From NCBI GenBank assembly GCA_013368315.1, contig JAACJM010000010.1:248001-312000 (forward strand): DNA of 64,000 nt, written 5' to 3'. The translations under genes and the position numbers were made by a program. Position 1 is the first letter of the stretch; every line of letters starts with the position of its first letter. The notes under the pieces are model-generated. The model saw only the letters and a program-made list of their open reading frames with translations. It was not told the origin of the DNA and searched no databases. The stretch comes from Tetrapyrgos nigripes. Taxonomy: Eukaryota; Basidiomycota; Agaricomycetes; Agaricales; Campanellaceae. This document shows, in pieces, positions 36,145 to 47,658 of the stretch.

Positions 36145-38384
36145 TTAGACTTCTATCTGGGGTGTCGGGGTGGATTCACTGTCACGAATCGAACCCTTGT
36201 TGATAACAGCTTTCTTGGATTTGTTTGACTTTCGTTTCTTCTTCGAGGCCATCCTGCTATCTCCATCGGCTCCATTCTCCTTGTTTTTGCCGTCGTCTGA
36301 AGTGCCGGAATGGTTCTTGCATTTGTGAACCACATTCACTGGCGGGTCAAGGAGTATAGGAGCCACGGTATCGGCCCTTGCAAATCCTGTGATGAGAGTC
36401 GGGCTGGAAGAACTCGGGGCAGCAGACTGGTCGGGGTTACGATTGGCAAAGTAGGGCCTAAAAGCTTCCCCCGGTCCCAGAGGTGCTCGTCGAACTCCAG
36501 TCTGAGGACGAGGTGAAATGGGTGACCTTTGACCGGAGGGAACGTGATTCTCTTCTGGCACAGCTGAAAGCCGGCGTTGCATAAGACGAGCAAAAGGAAT
36601 GGATCGAGGCTGGTGAACGCCCCCTGGGCGGGTATTATTCTTCGGAACAGGAGACTCGAGGGAAGGAGGGATGACTGTTTCGGAAACGAAATTCTGATTC
36701 TTGACAGTTGGGAGACCAGCCGAAGGTGGTATATTAGAAGATTTCGGCTGTTGCATAGGAATATCAAAGAAGGGACTATCGGGAGATAAAAGAGGATGAG
36801 ACATAGATGAACTAGAAACAGGTCGATGCAAGGGCCTATCCATGCTCAAAGAAAAAGCGACGTCTGAGACCAAATTGAGGTCTACTTGTTTCATTCGTTC
36901 ATAGATGAATCTGTGAAGTTGCTCGGACTCTTCCTCATAATCAACAAAGTCTGGAGAGTCCAACAGGAGAGGTGTGGCGAGGGAGGGTGTCCAAAGCGTG
37001 GAAGAGGAGGGAGGAGTCGGTAGTGAATCCTGGTTTCGATTCTGAAGAAAGTATTCTTGGGCCAAGTCAATAGCAGACTTGCTACGATTGGAGGAAATGG
37101 CGCGCAAAGATAGATCTACAGCGGACTGGTGAGCGGGTATGAAGACAGGTGCGGAAGCCTTCAGATGTGCACCATGATTGACCCTGTTGATGTCAGAAGG
37201 CGCCATGGATGGTCGCCAATTGATGCCAAGGCCTTTAGGATTCGCAAGATCAATCTCATAGAGTTCGCCAGAAGACTGAAGGCTAGCGTTCCAATGATCA
37301 GAGGGACTGGATAGTATGATCGGGGAATCGTTATGCGGAAAGAGTACAGGCTTGACGGCGTCGGGATGGCCACTGGGATGATCTTGAAAGACAATCGCCG
37401 AACGGCCGTTATTAGAATGGCTTTGGAAGATATGCGACTTGATGGTGGTGGTAGAAGACGGAATAATATCTTGGTCCAAATTATTCTGACATTCGCTGGC
37501 CGCCTTGACCGCTCGAGGTCGTTGACCATGGGAGATCTCCTCATTTTCTAATCCCCAGATCATCCTGCTCAGGTCTTCTCCTTCGATGATAGTGCCTTCA
37601 GCACCACTGATATAATCGTGGGCGAAGTCACCTCGTCAGACCAACTCCATGGGACAGATTAGGGATGCGATTACTTACGATGGACAACGAGCGTACGGCA
37701 AGGAAAGAGGACCGTGCAAAGCGGGAATGGGTCTTGGAGGCGAACCGACTCGAACGTTGACTGCTATACAGGGTGAGAACGAACATATCTTGGTAAGAGG
37801 GAAATCGCACCAGTATCGGTGTCTTTCTCGGGTACCAGCGTATTAACCTTGTGAAAAGAGGTCGGGACCTGAACATCGTTCCCAATGATCATCACAGACT
37901 CGGGAGATGAAGGCGGGGACGGAGTGCATGGGCCTAAGAAACCCGAACCAGAAAGGGAGCTCCTGAGTCGCGAACGAGAACGTACGACGTCTACCACAGA
38001 CAAAGACTGTGAGTTGTCAAGGGAAGCCGAGCACTCTGAGTAATCCGAAGCCAAAGAGATGTCGGCTGGAGACAGCTGGGGGAGATCTGACAGTGAGACT
38101 ACACGATTGCCGACTACTTTGATCCTTTGAGGAGGAGACGTTTCTGGAAGAGATACAATGCGTCTATTGGCGAGAGAACCGTCAGAAGGTCTCTGAAAGC
38201 CAAGTTGATGGGCTTTGGGGCGAATACACGCTGGGCGGGTGGCTAAGTCGAGGTCTTGGGCATCCTGACCGGTATGAGCGTTATGTACATTGGTAGTCTT
38301 GACGTCTTCAGAACGGGATAGCTGCCTGGGAGGTTCTGTTTGCATGCCGCGATCAACGTACATCTTCTCGCACAGGGAATTCAT
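36145..38384 (-). CDS. conserved disordered protein of unknown function
   Basis: I do not recognise a function. It starts MNSLCEKMYVDRGMQTEPP at 38384. Three coding exons join as EKDTDT-(A)VNVRVGSPPRPIPALHGPL and then YARCPS-GAEGTIIEGEDLSRMIW; the second intron runs from GTAAGT after CCATC to the ATATCAG just before TGGTGC. The protein is Ser/Pro-rich and largely disordered. It has a few hydrophobic islands (GTIIEGEDLSRMIWGLE, SEQLHRFIYERMKQVDLNL) and a strongly basic tail (SKKKRKSNKSKKAV) that could be a nuclear signal. The leader carries a GGT/CCA repeat and an upstream open frame whose stop overlaps the start codon (ATGA). Coding status is supported by a 472-codon open last exon and clean splices. 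Confidence 0.72.
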
Positions 38385-38825
38385 GGCGGAGCGGTGGTGG
38401 TGGTGGTGGTGGTGGTAATGGCGGTCGCGGTCGAAAAGGAGGTGTACGTGACCGTAGTAGATTCTGCCGGCAATCTCAGTGAGAGTTCCGACTCTCGTAG
38501 GCTTTCCCGATGAACTTTTACTTGATACCCTATCTGAGCCTCATTCTGCGCTTTACAGAGGTCTGTGTCATCTTTGCACACTTCAAACCGAATCACGCTT
38601 TACATAGGTCTGCCATGTCCTTCGATCATTCAGTGTAAAATCTTCTCCTGTACTATTAGCATGAAAGAAGAAACCAGTGGAAGTGTAAGAGCAAGCCCGT
38701 TTGATCCATGTGATTATATGCTATAGCTACTTGAAGTCCATGTCATTCGGAATCCTTACTCGCACTCGCCCTGTCGGAGTATGCAAAATAACACATAATG
38801 TAGAGATGACAATGTCCATAAAACT
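38385..38825. other. intergenic stretch with 5' leader and upstream ORF
   Basis: This 441-base gap holds the 5' leader of the unknown gene (including the 71-codon upstream frame 38381-38596 minus) and the 3' UTR of the RNase H2B gene. No further gene is apparent. Confidence 0.45.
38393..38416. repeat. (GGT)8 trinucleotide repeat in a 5' leader
   Basis: Eight uninterrupted GGT units on the plus strand, read as CCA/ACC in the leader of the minus-strand unknown gene. The tract codes a Thr run in the upstream open frame 38381-38596. It ends only nine bases before the main ATG. Confidence 0.9.
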
Positions 38826-40152
38826 TCAAGTCTTCTTGAAAAAAGTGGACAGTTTAGCCATTCCATTAATGTTTGCCTTCTTCAGTTTTTCGACCCCTGT
38901 TGAAGCCTTCTCGGCCTTCCCTTTCCGCTTCACTGCCTGGGTGCTCTGACCGTTTGCAGATGATTTCTTGCCACCCTTCTCCGTCGTAGCTGGTTTATCT
39001 ACCATCATTCTCTCATCCTCCAATTTCTGGAGGTATGCATTCAGATCCTTGAACCTAAATTTATGGGTCAGATATAACTAAGAGGGAAATGTTGAAGAAA
39101 ATATACTCGGACTCATATGACTTCATGAGAGTCAATCGCACGTCTGGCGGAACGTATTGACAGATGAGATCGCATGCGAGTTTCAATCGGGCAGCTGGAA
39201 GTGAAGACTGAGAGGGTTTAACAAGAGCAATTGCGGAAAGACTGACCCTCAAGTAGCTTTTCGTTGCCGTCTTCCATAAGCCCATCCTTTGCCAATGCAC
39301 GTATCAAAGTCCGAGATCCGTCGAGGACGCCGGCATTAAGCAAGGCGCTGACCTTGTTCCGAAGGTAATCTACTACCTTTGTAGGAGAGTATCGCCAGAC
39401 CGTAATCTCTGGGGTAATGTCTTGAAGAGACATGAGAAATGAAGAAGTGAATGCCAGGGGAACAAATCACCTTGCACGTCACATAGACGGTTCATGGCAG
39501 ACTTTGTGCTATCCAGAGAGGAGAAATAGAGGATGTCATCCTCAGATAGAGTCGTCGGTGTATCCTTTGTACTTTGTGACATGGATGTCAATTTTGATGC
39601 TGCTTCCTCCAGAATGTCATCGGCCGGCTGAAATGTACCTGGGCTACCATCGTCCTATGTTTTCTTTAGGCTTAGCTCCTTGCTAGGGGAGCCGGTTACT
39701 TACAGGGAGTACGCATCGAAGAACAGGGATTAGCAAGAATGCTGGATCCACAGGTAGCATCATGAGCATTCGTCCGTCTGATGCAAAAAGTGAGAAATGT
39801 CCCAATCACTTCAAAGGCTCAAATATGGCAGACCTGCAACAATTTGTTCCCCAACGAACCAAGATCGAGGATTAGTGGCATCAACGGCTTGAATTTCCAG
39901 TATTGTCTTCGGCGAGAACTTTGGGACCATAAACAAGCATGGATGGCCTAATTTTTATCTTGTCAAGCTGGTCGAAGAGTCTCTGAAAGCAAACTGAGTA
40001 TTACCGGTACGAGGATGGGGTAGACGAATGAAACGCCCTTCCTCACGCGAGTCTAAACCGGCACAAATCGCATCAAGAATATCTGATCTTCGGATGAAAA
40101 GGGTAGCACAGAAAACGACGAGACTACACACCAGTTGGTAGGACGCCGACAT
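38826..40152 (-). CDS. RNH202: ribonuclease H2 subunit B
   Basis: Non-catalytic subunit of the heterotrimeric RNase H2, which removes ribonucleotides from DNA and RNA/DNA hybrids in the nucleus. Readable blocks: ILDAICAGLDSREEGRFIRL followed by PHPRTG, then FLLIPVLR, SKLTSMSQSTKDTP, EDDILYFSSLDSTKSAMNRL, EITVWRYSPTKVVDYLRNKV, LLNAGVLDGSRTLIRALAKD, AARLKLACDLICQYVPPDVR. It ends MAKLSTFFKKT, the position and shape of the PCNA-binding box known at the C-terminus of RNASEH2B. Six or so introns are needed. The first exon is uncertain: reading through gives a hydrophobic insert (CSLVVFCATLFIRR), while splicing it out joins QLV to SDILDAI. It is head to head with SNAPC3, start codons 81 bases apart. 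Confidence 0.85.
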
Positions 40153-40233
40153 GTACTGTCATGTTGGTTTGAAAAGAGCGCGACGCGTCAATTTGTGCTT
40201 GTTGACCTTTTCCTTTTCCTTTCAAATGCCAAA

Positions 40234-41633
40234 ATGGATGCCAAGTTGCACAAAACCCTCACCTCTCAGTTTGGTCCACCTTCTGAGCTTATAGACGTAG
40301 GGAAGTTTGTGAAAGATGTCGCAGATACCATTGAACCCACAGTCGATCCGGTTATGTCCACAGAGGACTACCGGTGCGGACCATTTTCACCTTTTCACCT
40401 TGGCTCTGACTGACATTGGGTGAAACTAGAGTCGACGAAATCACTGAAGCATTGTCCAACGTGTGGAATGACCCCGAACTCTCTGCATATCTTTGCAGAA
40501 CTCAGGACAAAAGTCTTGCCTTGATTCATGCCGCTACTAAGTCTGGGAGGAGTCGGATACCCAAGCTTTCAGAGCCCTCAGCAAACCAAAATACAGTGAA
40601 CGAACTGCAGAGTAAACTGGACGAAATTAAGTTGTCTAGTTGGAAGTAGGTCTCGAGGTTACATGTTTGATTCTTTGCTGATCGTCCATAAGGTTGTCCT
40701 CAGATGCTGCAATATTTACGAGACCACCTCGGACTTCAGACCGCAATACCCTTGTCCAAATTGTACTTGCAATTCTTTGTTTGAATTCTCAAGATGCTGA
40801 TCCTCAACTTTCAGCGAAAAAGCGATGATACAGACATTACAGACATTAGCAATGAACCTCAGGCCGTCATAATATTCAGTGTTCATATACCTCTATCATG
40901 GCGACAATCGCTCCTTACCCGATCCTCAACACACGCCATACTTTCGTCCCAGACCCTTGAGGACCTCTTCAAAGTCATTCCTTGTGACTACGATGCCCTG
41001 CCTGAAGAATACATAACCGAAGACGGGAATGTTGGCTACACAGTCGATGCCCCCAAAAAAGACAGTTCTGGGTACGTGATATGCATAGATGAAGTTGGCT
41101 ATGGAGATGGCGGTGAAAATGACTATGCCGAGTAAGTGGCCTATAGCTCTGTTCAGTTCGCTAAAGCCGCTTTAGCAAATTGCAGCAGCACTTGAAAACA
41201 ACCAATTCTACTTTACAACTACGCAAAGCTGACACACCAGCGTCGGCGACCCCTCTGTCTTCGCTCAGTTTGAGGATAAACCAACCTTATTGGATGTTGC
41301 ATCAAGGCAATTGCGAGCATTTTATTGTAGTAGAACATATCAGGTGCACCCAGCTTACTACACCTGCTGCTTGAAGCTAACTCTTCCTCCAGGATGAAGG
41401 ACGCTTCAGATCCCGCGACAGGTTTTCCCCTCACCCTTCAGATTACACCACCTCAACTTGATATGTGTCGGGCATGTACCAAAACTCCTGCAATCTATGC
41501 CATAACTGGCGACATTAGATTGGGAGAGAGCCCTTGTTTGTTGTGTGGGACGTGTTGGAATGTCATGGGCAGTCCAATAGAAGATGGTGTGACTGTAATT
41601 TCTTGCATTAAACGAGTCGGCTTCTCAAGTTGA
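40234..41633 (+). CDS. snRNA-activating protein complex subunit 3 (SNAPC3-like)
   Basis: Zinc-binding subunit of the complex that recognises promoters of small nuclear RNA genes. It starts MDAKLHKTLTSQFGPP at 40234. The diagnostic C-terminal half contains STHAILSSQTLEDLFKVIPC, INQPYWMLHQGNCEHFIVVE, and a Cys/His cluster MCRACTKTPAIYAITGD then LGESPCLLCGTCWNVMG. These match the SNAPC3 family pattern. Five introns are inferred. One removes GTACTTGC..CTTTCAG (near 40769-40821), which is needed because both flanking frames otherwise stop. The C-terminus after GVTVI is uncertain: reading through gives SCIKRVGFSS and a stop at 41633. It shares a very short divergent promoter with the RNase H2B gene. 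Confidence 0.85.
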
Positions 41634-41839
41634 TCGTGAGGGAACCTGGCGGTACTGGAGGCCTAGACACGGCTATTTATGCGGATGGGTTGGATCTCCT
41701 GAGGCGAAAAAGAGCGATGAATGGACTGGGACCTCAACCTGTGACAATAACTGAGAAGTAGGGTATGATAGAGCTTAGACTGAGAGTATATGAAGACGTT
41801 ACCTATAGGCCCCGCTGATGTAATAAACGCGTCCTCTTC

Positions 41840-44458
41840 ATGTCACTCGTCGCGACAGACAACCTAGATAGCATCGAAGTGCTAGGAGAGTACGAGGACA
41901 TAATTCCCTGGATAAACGACACCCTTACCCCCGACGATGAATCCAAGGCTGACAGTCTTCCAGAATTAGATCAACAGATCACTCAACTGATCGCTTCTCT
42001 AAACGTCGCCTGCGAAGATACAGCCTCCCAGCTCGAGCGTGCCATAGAAGACGTTTCTCGCGGTGTTCCTCGTCTCACCTATGACCTTCATTTCGTCAAA
42101 GACGGGGCTCTCTCACTACAAAACTCATTGGTGGCGGTTAGAAGCCAGTCGCGAGCAGTTGTTCCACAGCAAACAGACGCTGCGCTGGAACAGCTGAAGC
42201 GACTCGACACTATAAAACGGAATATGGAGGCGGCGAGGGAAGTGTTGAAGGAAGCGGAGAGTTGGAGCACCCTGGAAATGGAGGTGACGTCCCTTCTGTC
42301 AGAACGAAATTATGCAAAAGCTGCCTCCAGACTATCCGAAGCTAACAAAAGTATGGTCGTATTCCAAAACACCCCGGAATATGATCCTCGCAGGACGCTA
42401 CTCGTTAATCTGCAGAACCAACTAGAGGCTTCTCTCAGCTCAGCCCTTGTAGCGGCCATTAACGAGCAGGATCTGGCGACCTGTCGTAACTTCTTCACTA
42501 TATTCTCCAACATTCAGAGAGAATCAGAGTTTCGAAATTATTACAACGGCTCCAGAAGAGGATCTCTGGCCACGTCCTGGCAGGACGCTCCCCTTGTGGA
42601 ATCGAGCCCCGACGCCTCCTTGACATTCGCCGAGTTCTTACCCAAATTCTACGCCTCCATGCTTACCCTTCTCAATCAGGAACGCTCATCTATTCCCACC
42701 ATCTTCCCTGATCCCGCAGTTTCTCTCAGCTCTCTCATATCCTCCATCTTGTCTGCTTTGCAACCCAGCTTTGCCCAGCGTCTGACCTCTTTGATCACAC
42801 ACCACGGAAATAACTCCCTGCTAGAACTGATCTCAGCATTCCGTGCCACCGAGGAATTTGCTGTGGGCGTGGACAAAATTATCGAAAAGATTAAGCTTTC
42901 TTCTCCCAACATATCATCCACCAACTCCACTTCCGACAGCTCTCAATCTTTCGCACCCTCTCATACCAGACGACGATCCATGCGAATGTCGATGTCTATT
43001 CGGACTATGTCACATAGGTCAACGTCTGGAGGCAATCTGAAAACGGCAATATCAGCAGATGGCATGGACTGGGATCAGGAACTTTTCCAACCTTTCCTCG
43101 AATATCAGCTGGATTATGGTGCCCTTGAACGTCGTTTGCTCGATCATTCTCTGCACCAAATCATTTCCAGTGAAATTGGTGATAAAGGAGCTGAATGGGA
43201 TCAAGCTCGTTTACTACGGGAACGGGCTGTTGATGTTTTCGGGGCCGCCGCTGAAACTCTTATCAGATACGAGACTTTCACGCACGGGTATGGCGCTGTT
43301 GGCTTGATACAAGCATTAGATGGATTTTTCAAGTCTTTCGTGGATATGTGGACCGCCGATGTGAATTTTGCTTCTTTGGCAGCGGCAACGACGACGGAGG
43401 ACCCGGCTTCGGAAGATCTGTCCGGTCTCGACTATACTGCTCAAGACTGGGCCCATTTCCAGGCGTCATTGCATTTGCTTGGTTCTGCACGACACTTGTC
43501 GGATCGGATGTCCTCGTTTGAGGTCAAGCTGTGGTCCAATCTCGTCGAGACTGCCAACCGATTCAAAGCCCACCGTAACGATCCAACCAACTTTCCCCTT
43601 GTAAACTCAAGGGGCGAGGCCCAAATCCTTGAGCAGTCATCTCTCAATTCTGCAGAGCTGCAGGCCCTGTTGGACCGTGCAGACCAGGAATCGGCGTCTG
43701 TTCGAGATTCTCGACAAGCTCAAATGCTGGCTGAGCCCTTACTCACCAGTGCCCGCGCAGCCGTGTCCTCTTTTGCCAGAACCTGTCAGGTTTCCCTTCA
43801 AGGAACCATTCTATCACCGCTTCGAAAACACTTGGTGTCGTATGCTTCGTCATCGGTCTGGGCCGCTTCTGCAGACCCCCGGAATCGGGCTGCTGGAGCT
43901 AATGACTTGCAGGTACCGACGTTCTCTCTGTCGCCAACGAATACTATTCAGAGAGTTGCCGAGGGCTTATTGAATCTGCCCCGACTTTTTGAGGTCTATG
44001 CAGATGATGATGCCCTTTCCTTTTCGCTTCGCACATTACCCCACCTTGATCCCGAACTGCTGAAAAGCATCCCCGAGCAAACGTCTTTGATCTCGGAATT
44101 ATTACCTCCCTCCCACATGCGTCGCCAGTCCATGGCTTCCGTAAAACCTGCGGTACTCGATCCCGAGACTGTCTCGACAGCCTGGCTCTCCTCATTGGGT
44201 CAGTCCATCCTAGTCCATCTCACATCGGATGTGCTTCCACAAATCAACAATCTGAGTTCGTCTGGCTCAGCTCAACTAGCATCCGATTTGGCGTATCTGT
44301 CACCAATATTTGGGGCATTGAACGTTGAGTCTGACGAACTAGAGAAGTGGAAGGAATATATAGGCTTGGACGATGAAGTTGGGAAGAGTAAATTAGAAAC
44401 AGCCGATTCCCCCGACCATGTCTTAGACATTGTAGCACGTATACGTAGATGGCGCTGA
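41840..44458 (+). CDS. COG7: conserved oligomeric Golgi complex subunit 7
   Basis: Subunit of the COG tether for retrograde vesicle traffic within the Golgi. This is a single uninterrupted exon of 872 codons, notable among intron-rich neighbours. The N-terminus carries the COG coiled coil (LDQQITQLIASLNVACEDTA, SQLERAIEDVSRGVPRL, LHFVKDGALSLQNSLVAVRS, ALEQLKRLDTIKRNMEAA). The phrases FVKDGALSLQ and LDTIKRNMEAAREVLKEAE are typical of COG7. The middle has a basic Ser/Arg/Met stretch (TRRRSMRMSMSIRTMSHRST). Helical bundles continue to the end (IVARIRRWR). The start is the first ATG, close to the end of SNAPC3. Confidence 0.93.
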   Translation: MSLVATDNLDSIEVLGEYEDIIPWINDTLTPDDESKADSLPELDQQITQLIASLNVACEDTASQLERAIEDVSRGVPRLTYDLHFVKDGALSLQNSLVAVRSQSRAVVPQQTDAALEQLKRLDTIKRNMEAAREVLKEAESWSTLEMEVTSLLSERNYAKAASRLSEANKSMVVFQNTPEYDPRRTLLVNLQNQLEASLSSALVAAINEQDLATCRNFFTIFSNIQRESEFRNYYNGSRRGSLATSWQDAPLVESSPDASLTFAEFLPKFYASMLTLLNQERSSIPTIFPDPAVSLSSLISSILSALQPSFAQRLTSLITHHGNNSLLELISAFRATEEFAVGVDKIIEKIKLSSPNISSTNSTSDSSQSFAPSHTRRRSMRMSMSIRTMSHRSTSGGNLKTAISADGMDWDQELFQPFLEYQLDYGALERRLLDHSLHQIISSEIGDKGAEWDQARLLRERAVDVFGAAAETLIRYETFTHGYGAVGLIQALDGFFKSFVDMWTADVNFASLAAATTTEDPASEDLSGLDYTAQDWAHFQASLHLLGSARHLSDRMSSFEVKLWSNLVETANRFKAHRNDPTNFPLVNSRGEAQILEQSSLNSAELQALLDRADQESASVRDSRQAQMLAEPLLTSARAAVSSFARTCQVSLQGTILSPLRKHLVSYASSSVWAASADPRNRAAGANDLQVPTFSLSPTNTIQRVAEGLLNLPRLFEVYADDDALSFSLRTLPHLDPELLKSIPEQTSLISELLPPSHMRRQSMASVKPAVLDPETVSTAWLSSLGQSILVHLTSDVLPQINNLSSSGSAQLASDLAYLSPIFGALNVESDELEKWKEYIGLDDEVGKSKLETADSPDHVLDIVARIRRWR

Positions 44459-44578
44459 ATTTGGACAGCCTTACTTTGTGTTATCTTGACTGTTGCGAAG
44501 TGCAAGAGTAGAGCTAAGTAATAATGTATTACGTAACGCCAGTCTTTACGAGTCTTTCTACCTCCACTAACTCCAAAC

Positions 44579-46513
44579 ATGGCCTCTGCTTCTGGCAAGT
44601 AAAACACAGTGATATCTACTTGAAAATATACTGATTTTGTTCTCTCATAGCCATTGGTAAACTCTCTCGTGAAGAATTCCGTCGGCAAAAAGATCTCGAC
44701 GCTGCCCGTAAAGCTGGCACGGCCCCTGCAGCTCTAGATGAAGAGGGAAAACCTATCAATCCTCATATTCCTCGTGCGTGGCTTCTGAGCTGGACTGTAA
44801 TAAAACCGCTGACCGTCTTTATAGAATACATCTCGCAGGCACCATGGTATCTTGATACAGGCGCACCCTCTCTTAGCCACCAACGCCATCCCGAAGCGGA
44901 AGACCACCCCTCAAAAAAGCTCGACGATTGGTACGCAAGGGGTACTTTCGCAGGACCTGCAGCCAAGAAGTATCGTAAAGGTGCTTGTGAAAACTGTGGT
45001 GCAATGACACACAAGAAGCAAGACTGCCTGGAACGACCCAGGAAGAAAGGTGCCAAGTACACGGGCAAGGATATCGCACCAGACGAGATTGTTCAAGATA
45101 TGGAGCTGGCTTATGATGCTAAACGAGACCGTTGGAATGGCTACGACACGTCTGAGCACAAGAAGATATATGAGGAGTATGCCGCTGTTGAGGCTGCCAG
45201 ACAGAAGCTGCGGGAGGAGGAGATTGATAACCAGACCACGACAGATCTGGCAGCCGTCAGGAAAGTGGCCAAGGCAGGGAAGGCGGAGAAGAAGGATGAC
45301 GATTTCGGTTCAAGTGATGAAGAAGACGAGGACGAGGAGAAATATGCCGATGCTGCTGACGCTGTTGGACAGAAGTTGGATACCAAGACTCGCATCACTG
45401 TTAGGAATCTCCGAATCAGAGAAGACACTGCCAAGTACCTCATCAACTTGGATCCCTCTAGTGCATACTACGACCCCAAAACTCGTTCTATGCGTGATGC
45501 TCCCAGCAAAGACATTCCTCCTGAAGAGGCTCGTTTCTTCCTTGATTACCCTACGTCTAAGTGCTCACATCTATCAACAGGCTAAGTTCGCTGGAGAGAA
45601 CTTCTTCAGATATAGTGGTGAAGCCCCTGCTGTCCAACAATTGCAGTTGTTTGCATGGCAGGCAGCTTCCCGCGGTAACGACGTTCATCTGAATGCTAAT
45701 CCCACCCAGGGTGAATTGTTGCATCAAGAGTTTAAGCAGAAGAGGGAGGAACTGAAAGAGACTTCGAAGGAGAGCATTCTTGCCAAGTATGGTGGAGAAG
45801 AGTATCTGCAAACTGCGCCGAAGGAGCTTCTTCAGGGTCAGACGGAGAACTATGTGGAATACTCTCGTACTGGGCAAATGATTAAAGGCAAAGAGCGGGC
45901 AAAGGCAAGATCAAAATACCCCGAAGATGGTACGTTATCAAAATTTCATCGACATTGAATCAATTCTGAACAACGAGAATCTAGTCTTCATTAACAATCA
46001 CACTGCCGTCTGGGGTTCGTGGTACGACCCATCGTCAAGTTCCTGGGGTTATGCTTGTTGCCACTCCACTTTGCACATATCTTACTGTGCTGGCCAAGCC
46101 GGCATTGACGCAGCACAAGCCTCCACCGCCGAGGTTCTTCTTGCTCCTCCCACACCTGATGAAACCAGCACTGAACAACCCGAGTCATCAAAACAGAGAT
46201 TACAACAGAATTTCTCAAAGAAGCGAGTGGGCGAAGGTGATGTCAAATTGGATAAAGAACGGCTGGCTGAGGCCCTAAACGATGAGAAGAAGAGGTCACG
46301 TAAAGACGACGCTGAGTATGAGAGGTCAGGAAAGAGGAGGAAGGGGGCAATCGAGAGTGGTAGTCATGAAGTAACGGAAGAGGAACTTGGTATGTTTCAC
46401 GATGTTCTTTTCTTGCTCCCTACTTACCAGTGTTTTCACTCACAGAGGCTTACCGAATGCAACGGCGAATGACAGACGACCCAATGGCCAATTATCGCGA
46501 CACGGAAGACTAA
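44579..46513 (+). CDS. SLU7: pre-mRNA splicing factor SLU7
   Basis: Second-step splicing factor that helps choose the 3' splice site. The first exon is only 16 coding bases (44579-44594) and joins over intron 44595-44650 to give MASASAIGKLSREEFRRQKD. That intron needs a GC donor (GGCAAGT). Features: the retained CCHC zinc knuckle CENCGAMTHKKQDC, RKKGAKYTGKDIAPDE, an acidic stretch (SSDEEDEDEE), TRITVRNLRIREDTAKYL, LAKYGGEEYL, GQTENYVEYSRTGQMIKG, and VFINNHTAVWGSWYDP with WGYACCHST, all SLU7 hallmarks. A second GC-AG intron (45529-45580) is needed to join DIPPEE to AKFAGENFFRYSG. The protein ends MANYRDTED. Confidence 0.93.
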
Positions 46514-46736
46514 GCTTGTTCTGCAACATAGATACTTATTTCCTGCTTGTATTATCTCCATGCCCATCTTGTATCGAGGGTGTATTGCGGAAAGAATACA
46601 GAGGTTCCGACGTACCAGGCGAGCCGAAGACCGCCTCGTGTATCTGACACGTGGATGTCAATTTGTGAACGAGAGTTGAAAACAATTTTACCTCTCTACA
46701 ACTACAACACTCATTCATGTCGTGCATCTGGTGACG

Positions 46737-47658
46737 ATGGCTGTCTCTGTTGCTCCTGCTCTTCTCATAGGTCTCACCGCACGTCTTCTCATGGAATATC
46801 TCTCTCACTCTCACGAATATGGTTTACGCGACTTTTTTATGACCGGACTTTGGCAGGGTGTCCTTTGGTATACCCTCAAGTCTTACGACCTTTCCATCCC
46901 AGCAGCCGTCATCATCGCTGCAAAACTCTTTATCGAATACTCCTTTTCCCCAGATATACTAAAAGCTACTGGCACAATTGTCGGTATCGCTTTGGGTGCT
47001 ATAGGCACTGACTTCCTTTCCAACATTTTCGATCAACCAACAACCGACAGGCGCAAACGGAGTCACTCTACTTCAAATGGACATGTTCATCAGTCCCGGA
47101 GTCGTTCTAGTCGCCGCGCGGAAAGGTCTGCACATAACAGCTCACGCCGACGTTCTCGAAAAACAACATCCGATATCACTTCCGTTGATACGAATTCGGA
47201 CTTGATTGGACCAGGTACAATGTCCCCTATTGAACGAGAAGTTGCTGCACTTCGTGCACGCGCATCTCTGGCGGATAGTGAACGACGACGGTTTAAGGAG
47301 GAAAAGAAATGGGCACGGGCTCAGGGGAATAAGGAATTGGCATCCCAGATGAGTTGGCAGGTCAAGAGATACTCGGCTCTCATGAAGAGTTTTCATCGTG
47401 AAGCCGACACGAAACTTTTGGAAGGTGTGTTGGCCATACTTCAATTCTGGACTAGTTGGCGTAACTCACTTGTGTACAGCTGCTTCCCGCCCCAGATTGC
47501 AAACTATAGAAGAACACCCACCCATTGCTTCATCCTCAAACGAACATCGTTCTAAATCAACGCGTGCAGAAGGTACGGTCAAACCTGACCATCCGACTAT
47601 CAGCGTTGATATAGAACCTTCTCAAATCAAGTCGGCCATTCGGCTCAACGTGCGATGA
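46737..47658 (+). CDS. small membrane protein with coiled coil, unknown function
   Basis: I do not recognise the family. The first 95 residues are hydrophobic, with probable membrane segments around VAPALLIGLTARLLMEYL, AAVIIAAKLFIEY and GTIVGIALGAIGTDFL. A very basic Ser/Arg/His-rich region follows (DRRKRSHSTSNG, SRSRSSRRAERSAHNSSRRR), then a coiled coil (REVAALRARASLADSERRR, KEEKKWARAQGNKELASQ). One intron at about 47426-47479 joins LLE to AASRPRLQTIEEHPP. The tail is polar. The ATG at 46737 is used because no ATG lies upstream in frame. It converges on the acyl-CoA dehydrogenase gene. Confidence 0.7.

Noticed and set aside
41595..41761. Possible extra SNAPC3 exon after a 35-base intron (frame open to a TAG at 41759-41761)
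   Set aside because: An intron of 35 bases is shorter than any other here, and neither ending matches a remembered family C-terminus, so the simpler read-through stop was kept.
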